Assembly (NCBI GenBank): GCA_022264855.1
Contig: JABYQU010000001.1
Location: 620,001 to 684,000, forward strand
Length of the DNA stretch: 64,000 nucleotides
Origin: Lenzites betulinus
Lineage: Eukaryota > Basidiomycota > Agaricomycetes > Polyporales > Polyporaceae
Direction: 5' to 3'
A program made the translations under genes and the position numbers. Below the pieces are notes generated by a model. The model did no database searches, was not told the origin of the DNA, and saw only the letters and a list, made by a program, of their open reading frames with translations. Of this stretch, positions 57,665-64,000 are shown in pieces; positions within the stretch are counted from its first letter, which is position 1; each line of letters begins with the position of its first letter.

Positions 57665-57855
57665 TCCAACATCCAACTCCCACACCATATCTACCTTCTG
57701 TGTCAAACAGTGTTCCAAGGCACCAGTGGCTTTTCCCTGTCCTACTCACGTGCAGGCTGAATATTGAATCGTGAAAGTTCAATGTAAGCTTATGCTAGTA
57801 TAATGCCGTAGTGTAAATGTATCTACCACGATCCGAACCGCTCTACAACTCGTGT

Positions 57856-60214
57856 TTACGCGAGGCCCGCCGCGGCTCGGTGTGCACCCTGGAGCCCGCC
57901 CACCGTGAGGAGCCCGCGGACCCAGGCCTTGGCCGTGATTATACGCGCGCCCGTGTCCATCCACCACTCTGCAAGTTCTAGAGAGCGATACATCTTTTCG
58001 TAGCGCCTACAGTGCGAGGTCAAACCAGTAGATGAGGATCGAGCAAGTAAAATCGACGCACCACCACACCCAAAAGTAGTCCCGTAGTAGGCCCAGGGAC
58101 ATCCCTGACAGCCCTTTGCGGCGCAGCTGAGAGATGAGTTGCTGACTCTCGTCCAGCCATACCGCAAAGGTGCAGTACTTCGCTGTGATCAGGAATATTC
58201 GGATCTGTACATCTTGTCAGTCGGCTGTATGCCCCCCAGGTGTGCCATGCCTACATTTGAATGAGTAGTCATGAGCGCACGATCAAGACTCCTCGTCAAG
58301 TCGTTCAGTTTCAACACCATCAGTACTCTCCGCGGCACCCTCCTGAGCACGTCGAACACCGAGAGGAGCAGACCCTCCTTCTCAACGACCGCCTTGCGGA
58401 TGGCCTCCATTTCCGCCTCAGACTGTGCCGAAAGGTCAATCATGCTCCTCGCGCGCGGCACGTCGACCGGACCATCGATCTCCTCCCAGGAACCCTCGAG
58501 TGCAGCACGTCCTGTGATTGCCGCTTCGAAAATAGGGTACTGCCGCGCAACTCAGCATGTCAAGCAGCCGGGAGAACACGAAATCTACGTACCAAATCTT
58601 CATCAATATTGCCGACGAGCTTCGCGTATTTCTTCCGGTCCTCAAGAGTCTCGGGAGTGGCGGGTGCTATGAGTGCGAGCCACCACCTGCTGTAGTTGAT
58701 CCGCAAAGGTGTATCGAGGTCAAAGTATAACCCGTGGTCGAGGAGGACAATCTCGAAATTGTACGGTGACTTTGAGCTGGGCACGGCTGGACGAATGAGT
58801 AAGTTGCCCGGATGGGGGTCCTATATAATAGTCAGGACGGCTGGTATGACGGGATCAGAAAAGACCTACGGCGTGGAAGAACCCGTTTATGTGCACCATC
58901 TGGCAGAATATCCGCGAAAGCTCCAGGGAAACCTTGTTGCGATCGATGTTGTGGTCCGCCAGATACACAAGGTCGTCCACTCGGCCCCCTTGTATGTACT
59001 CCATGACCAATATGCGCCGTCTTGCCTCCTTGACCGTTGCTAGCACACAATGAATTTCCCAACACTTTCGGCGCATATACCTGGTACAAGTACTCACGGA
59101 TATAAAGCGAAGTGCGAATATTCTTGAACTCAGCTATAGCGCGCTGAGCATTCCGTTTCTCGTGCACGAAGTCCATTTCTTTGGGCAGGTTCTCCCGCAT
59201 TTCTTCTCCCAGCCACGTGAACTCGAAAGTGGGGAAGATGTGCTTGATCCAACCTGCACCATGTTTTAAGCAGGACAGCCAGTTATCCCAACACGGTCCG
59301 CTTACCTAGGGATACTTCCACCATCTCCATATCAATCTCCAAGAACTCTTGGAGATGAGGATGTTGCAGCTTGACTGCCACTCGCTCTCCTGTGCCCCTT
59401 AACCGACCGACATGCACCTGAGCCAAACTTGCGACGCCAATAGGGTTTGGATCGAAGTCGTCGAAGTAGTCGGACAAGTGTGTCCCCATGTCAGACATAA
59501 ACATCCTATCAAGATCTTCATAGGCGGTTGGCTCGCACTGGTCTTGCAGAGGACGCATCGTGCTTGTCCACTCATGGGGTAGAACTGCGCTTTACGGTCA
59601 TTGGGACTCACTAGCGGTACGCCAGTCTGGAAGGGAACTTACACCGAGGCCATATGTTGACCCAGCTTGATGAATATACCTAGAGTACCATCATTGTAAC
59701 ATGATCAAGATACTAACAAAAAAGCATGAAACATACCACCGTTGGCCAAGAGTGCTTTGAGCACTCTACGCGCACTGCGAGTGTGGCATTCTGAGTAGGC
59801 TTCCGTCTTTTCCTCTTCCGAAGGGTATGACTTGGCAAACGTGACCTTGTAATCAATCGCTCCAAGGATGGCAGCCTCTGGTATCGATATACGTCGGTGT
59901 GGGAGAGTTCGTTAAATGCATAGACACCAACCTGCGACCCGAGAACATCGGACCACTGCGAGAACGGTGTGACGGAAAGGCTGGCTGTAATGGTATGCTA
60001 CCACTCCTGTCCCACCCACCAGTAACAGCGTAACCGGCGCAACTATCCAACCAGAGAGTTTTGTTGTTGGACGAGGCGTTGATTGAGAGGACAGCTGACG
60101 AGAATGTCGACTATATGTGGGTCTTGTGCTCCGCGCGAGACTCCGAGGCGAATGTGTCAATGAAGGCGCCTGACAGACTCGCCGTAGATTGTGCACCCGT
60201 AGAGAGAACATCAT
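57856..60214 (-). CDS. ADCK1/MCP2-type ABC1 atypical kinase, mitochondrial
   Basis: Multi-exon gene from the ATG at 60214 (MMFSLRVHNLRRVCQAP) to a stop at 57856, convergent with SUB1. The N-terminus is Arg/Ser-rich without acidic residues, a mitochondrial presequence, followed by a TM helix (IVAPVTLLLVGGTGVVAYHY). The UbiB/ABC1 motifs are present: IKLGQHMASV (KxGQ), NPIGVASLAQVHVGRL (Ala-rich loop in place of the Gly-rich loop), GERVAVKLQHP (ATP-site Lys), LVMEYIQGGRVDD, HINGFFHADPHPGN (catalytic loop, rebuilt across an intron at 58.82-58.87 kb) and IVLLDHGLYFD (metal-binding DHG). Yeast relatives Mcp2/Cqd2 and Cqd1 influence coenzyme Q distribution and mitochondrial lipid balance. The C-terminal part has a hydrophobic Trp-rich segment near 58.1 kb. 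Assignment to the ADCK1 rather than the COQ8 branch rests on the missing COQ8 N-terminal domain and is fairly likely. Confidence 0.88.
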
Positions 60215-60984
60215 TAAGTCACTCAGCTCCTACGAGGATTCAGAAACATGAACGCAGCTGAGCTCGAGGAAGGCGCAAACGAAAGACAGACGCAACAGCT
60301 GCCAGTGACGGAGTACTCCATAATTATAAGCACAAGCGCTCGTATGACCTATATAGTATTTTGTACCCCGATTTGGTAAGTATAGCATATATCACGGACC
60401 TATTATATAAACGCCCGGAAGAGTCTTGGAAATTGAAAAAAAGTAAACCGACGCCAGCAGGATTCGAACCTGCGCCTCCAAAGGAGAACAGATTTCTAAT
60501 CTGTCGCCGTAACCACTTGGCTATAGCGCCTTCCACTGTGATCCTTTGAAGCATTTATGATCCCAGCGTAAAGGTGAGTATAATGATAGGAGACCGCTAA
60601 TTCCTTCTTAGCCATCGTCACCCTCACCCCTCGAGTACTCCCCTAAGCAGACAGTGAATGTAACTAGTATACACTGCTACGGTGGTAGTGAAGGACACAC
60701 AAGAGGAAGAGCGAGACAGGTTATAGCGTTGATGGATTACATCGAGTTTTTATACCGAGAGCGCTCCGCTCTGCTAATCTGTGCTGAAAACAGTGTTCGA
60801 CTCAAGGTCCAAGATCTGCAGAGTCTTATAATTATGACAGCCAAATTTACAATATACGTACAGGGACGCCGGTCTGAGTCGCTCAACCCTATCACACTGA
60901 AGCACTCACTGCCATGCGCGCTCAGTCCCACGGGCGGAGGTCTGCAAAACATCGGGTCAGCTCATGTCAACCGTTCCCAATTTC
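60215..60984. other. intergenic containing tRNA-Ser copy 2
   Basis: Holds the ADCK-like gene promoter (60215-60448), the tRNA (60449-60530) and the 3' flank of the DUF6533 gene. A 176-codon plus-strand frame (60654-61184) is mostly antisense to the DUF6533 gene and was not taken as real. Confidence 0.5.
60449..60530 (-). tRNA. tRNA-Ser (anticodon AGA), second copy
   Basis: Over 82 nt identical to the tRNA at 41941-42022, including variable arm and discriminator G, while the flanks differ. A run of T residues (ACTTTTTTTC on the minus strand) follows the 3' end, a good Pol III terminator. Confidence 0.95.
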
Positions 60985-62602
60985 TCAAAACCATGACCAC
61001 TCACTCGGATTGTGCTCCCGTTTGCGATAGTGATACACAATTGGCAGCGGGGCGAGCCCGTCCGACCCGTTGGACAGCATCCGCTCGTGGCCGTACCCGT
61101 GCCCTGCCTCGTAGTCACTGTCCGGGTCACTATGGGCACTGTGCGCACTCGCGCCCGACATGCGCCTGCCGCCGATGGGAATGAGTCCGAATGGCGAAAT
61201 GGCGCGGCTGCGACGGCGGTCCCAGAGTTCCGTCTCTGCGAGCGCGTCGGATGGGTCTTCCGGGGCATCGGAAGATGTGGGAGGTTTGCATTCGGCACGC
61301 CGGAGGTGGAGCAAGAGGCGGTTGAGAACCGTTGTCGTCATGGCCCAGCAAAAGCTGATGATCGAGGAGCGTCAATCGGGTAGTGAAAAGTAGCAACGCG
61401 AAGGGATGTGGAACCTACAAGACGCCGAGAAAGGTGAGGGATGGACGCGCGCTCGCTGCGAGCACGAGATTGAGAACTCGGAAGCACGTAATGGTCTGCA
61501 AGCATATCAGGATCCAGTCAGAAATTGCGTGGGTGGCATACGTACAAGGAAGAAGCCGAGTCCGTCAGAATGCAGCGCCTTGATGATTGGCAGTTCGACT
61601 GTGCGCGGGCGATCAAGTGCGTTCAGCGCAGTCGACGTGAGTACGAACATCTCGAACACAAGCTGGAGCACGTCTTTGGTCATTCCTTCTGCCTATCCGC
61701 GAGAATAATTGAGAAGACGTACTGGTGATGCCCACACCGCAATAAGGATATGTGATGATTTCGTCGCAATACACATGCCCAGCGGCGCAGACCATTGTAT
61801 ACTCGCTGACATATTGTCAGCATGGGCTGATGGCAGCCTAAGATCGGAAAACGGCTACTCACGCAGTACATTCATAAGCGTGAGAACCATAGTGACCACC
61901 TGCAGCGTGAAGCTCAGCAGGAAGCCGGCTGTCATAATTTTCAAGATGATCTGCCAAGCAAGAGGTCAGCGGGGGCTCAACTGAGAGTGTGACGCGGGAA
62001 ACCCTTACCGGCCGATGTTCCCAAAGGATGACCACGCGCTGCAGAATGAGCAGGTTTGCTATCCCGACGGAGACGATAGCAAACATGGAGCAGGTGAAAA
62101 TGAACTGCTTGCATCTAGCGAGAAGTCAGCTACGCCTTCAAGTGCGCACATATACACTCTGTAGACTTGCCCCTGTTGCCTCGCTGTTTAGTGTATTGTA
62201 TATCATCAGACTCTACTACGACCACCTACCAAGTTTGTGAACGCGTCGTGTGCAACTCCGGACATATCTGCAACAAGTGAAGTCAATGGTGTAGTTTAGT
62301 GCTGAACCTGTGACTGCACGTACTATATGCCACAGCAATCAGCGTGCCAAGTACCGTGTACCGATTTAAAAGGAACATGTACTTGGCGTATGTGGCCGGC
62401 GCTGGCCATATATATTTCACCTCGTCCGCGAACGTCAAAAGATGGTCGAAGAGTAGAACCGTTAGCCCAACGGCTACGAACCCGATCAGGTAGGTAAATT
62501 CCCGTACAAGGATGTATATGTCTTCGGGCACTCACCACTCAAGTATCGCGTTGCAGCCAAGTCGTGAAAGACAGAGGACGATAGAGACAGCAGCGCCTCC
62601 AT
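60985..62602 (-). CDS. DUF6533-type seven-TM membrane protein
   Basis: A gene of many small exons from the ATG at 62602 (MEALLSLSSSVFHDLAA) to the stop at 60985. The N-terminal DUF6533 signature is visible: LAATRYLS, then an intron, then VGLTVLLFDHLLTFADEV, YIWPAPATYAKYMFLLNRY and TVLGTLIAVAY. Later helices include FTCSMFAIVSVGIANLLIL, QRVVILWEHRP, MTAGFLLSFTLQVVTMVLTL and FEMFVLTSTALNALDR. The last exon gives MTTTVLNRLLLHLRRAE and a long Ser/His-rich soluble tail (SGASAHSAHSDPDSDYEAGHG) ending HNPSEWSWF. Such proteins have about seven TM helices and are abundant, fast-evolving families in Agaricomycetes. Their function is unknown to me; GPCR-like or sensory roles are only inferred from topology. 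Exon borders between 61.35 and 62.3 kb are approximate. Confidence 0.78.
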
Positions 62603-64000
62603 GTTGAGAAGGGGTATATGCAGTAGGGTATGTGGGCCTCCGAGTCGTGATGAGGACGACCTGTCGCCGGGGAGCAATAACGTCGAAGAGCTGAAGATTA
62701 AAACGTGCAGGTAGTTTAAAGCAAGAAAGACAAAAAGGACCGGGCCTCAGGCCGCGGCGAAGAAGGTAAAGGACGTGCGGTGGTGGATGACGAGAGCAAG
62801 CCCCGATAATGAGCCAGGTCCCTTCCGTCCCTCTGCCCCTGCGCACAGGTACACGGTGTCACCCCCCTCGACAGACATCTCCCGATGGGACTCGAGAACG
62901 AGGCGCTGTTGAAGAGGGCTGATCGAGACGGCATCAATACTATACTGATCCAGTACTGATCCTCACCCGTGGCGGCCGTGATGTGTAGCCTATCCTCCTA
63001 TTGATGGAGGGTCCATGCCGTATTCTCGCTGTCTACATGTTCAGAAACGACATGTTCAGAAACTTAAAATAAAGCCAACGGGGGCGCACCTTTCCCACTG
63101 TGATTATAGAGGAAGACCGAAAACCGGGAGGCGGGCCCAAGCGATAACAACTAAGCTAGGACTTTGGAAAGGCCCGTGCGAGGGCGCCTGCGATCCGAAC
63201 ATAACTGCACCACGGAGAGGTTCGGACTGAGAAAGCATGGATATCATGGTAGCCCTGGGCCGCTGGGACGTCGGGACGTGAAGTAGACACTAGTACTTTT
63301 TTGCAGTAATTCTTCTCACTGCGGCCCTGCTCTCACGACACCAACGCTGAGCAGCATGATATGGATGATCGCCGGGTCGGTTCCTGCATGGGTGGTCAAG
63401 TGAACATACTGAGCAATCACCAGGAGACGTACTTCATGACAGTAGAAAGCAAGCCCGTCGAGTAGGGACACATGTCCGAATTATTGATAGGACACAGTCG
63501 AGACGCCCGCACAATAGTGTCAGTCTAATAGCTATAAGTACAGGTATTGTATTATCGACATCAATATTGTAAGCTTTTCTTATTGCGCGCTTTAAAGCTA
63601 TGTGGCTGCCTGTTCTTCAAGCTTCAAGTGTAAGTATAGCTCGATTTCATGAAACAGCTTGGCCACCGTACGTACGCGATCACATACATCACACATTGAA
63701 TACATTTTCGCGAACACATTACAACATTACATACACAATCTCTATCCCAAGTACAGTACTTACGTGTACGGAAACCCATGCGGCGCATGGAGATAAACGA
63801 CACTCGAAGCAGATTTGTCCAGCTATTGAGACAGACGTCGTAAGGAGAGCCGGATCGTGGGGCGTGTGAGAACAAGACAACAAACGGAATACAGGTCATG
63901 CAAGGTCGTAAGGGGAAAACAAGTGTATGAGGGGAGAAGTACGATACTTTGGCGCAATGAGACCGCGATGGGCAAGAGGGAGATATTGTAGCACAGGAAC
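62603..64000. other. intergenic, no recognised gene
   Basis: The first ~300 bp is the promoter of the DUF6533 gene. The rest is AT-rich toward the right end (63.3-63.8 kb). Two short opposite open frames at 63600-63899 overlap and neither was recognised. No repeat or RNA gene was seen. Confidence 0.45.

Noticed and set aside
1..64000. CRISPR array, prokaryotic operon, phage or intact transposon
   Set aside because: No regularly spaced repeats, no transposase or reverse-transcriptase motifs and no long terminal repeats were found; gene structures are eukaryotic.

Overview
The window looks like nuclear DNA of an agaricomycete (mushroom-forming basidiomycete), possibly Polyporales. The evidence is many short introns of about 50-60 bp with GT..AG ends, conserved basidiomycete families (DUF6534 and DUF6533 membrane proteins, a three-ankyrin scaffold, an EF-hand/zinc-finger family), and eukaryotic housekeeping genes (ATG5, a TOM1-type HECT ligase, SUB1/PC4, an ADCK1-like kinase, Mtf2-like). 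No prokaryotic operon, phage, CRISPR array or intact transposon was seen. Exon structures were worked out by eye from reading frames and splice signals. Where exon ends are given, the summed coding length was checked to be a multiple of three.

Layout: 1-1614 (-) is the 5' part of a large EF-hand/zinc-finger family gene cut by the window edge (paralog 1). 3253-4634 (+) is a plant-type L-asparaginase/isoaspartyl peptidase. 6743-8919 (+) is a monocarboxylate-type MFS transporter. 9272-~10790 (-) is an Mtf2-like mitochondrial protein. 10888-15109 (-) is paralog 2, complete. 16355-19969 (-) is a long ankyrin protein. About 20.0-23.4 kb has no recognisable gene. 23423-25793 (-) and 31869-34141 (-) are two DUF6534 seven-TM paralogs. 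They flank a divergent pair: a DUF218 protein (28381-29602, -) and ATG5 (30093-31264, +). 35322-36430 (+) is a six-exon multi-pass membrane protein. 36904-41287 (-) is paralog 3. 41941-42022 (-) is tRNA-Ser(AGA). 42376-43862 (-) is a quinone oxidoreductase. 44354-56624 (-) is the giant TOM1/HUWE1-type ubiquitin ligase, divergent from SUB1 (56914-57664, +). 57856-60214 (-) is an ADCK1/MCP2-type mitochondrial kinase-like protein. 60449-60530 (-) is a second, identical tRNA-Ser(AGA). 60985-62602 (-) is a DUF6533 membrane protein. The last 1.4 kb shows nothing recognisable.

The right half (42-60 kb) is mostly conserved housekeeping genes. The left and middle parts carry the lineage-specific, duplicated families. 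Most unusual are the three same-strand copies of a large intracellular protein. It joins an N-terminal helical segment like that of fungal STAND/NLR-type proteins to an EF-hand, two zinc-binding modules and a C-terminal coiled coil, with no NACHT or NB-ARC domain seen. Also notable are promoter elements shared by the two DUF6534 paralogs, an inverted pair of ~90 bp sequences with telomere-like cores beside ATG5 and near 35.1 kb, and MluI-box motifs in the TOM1/SUB1 shared promoter.
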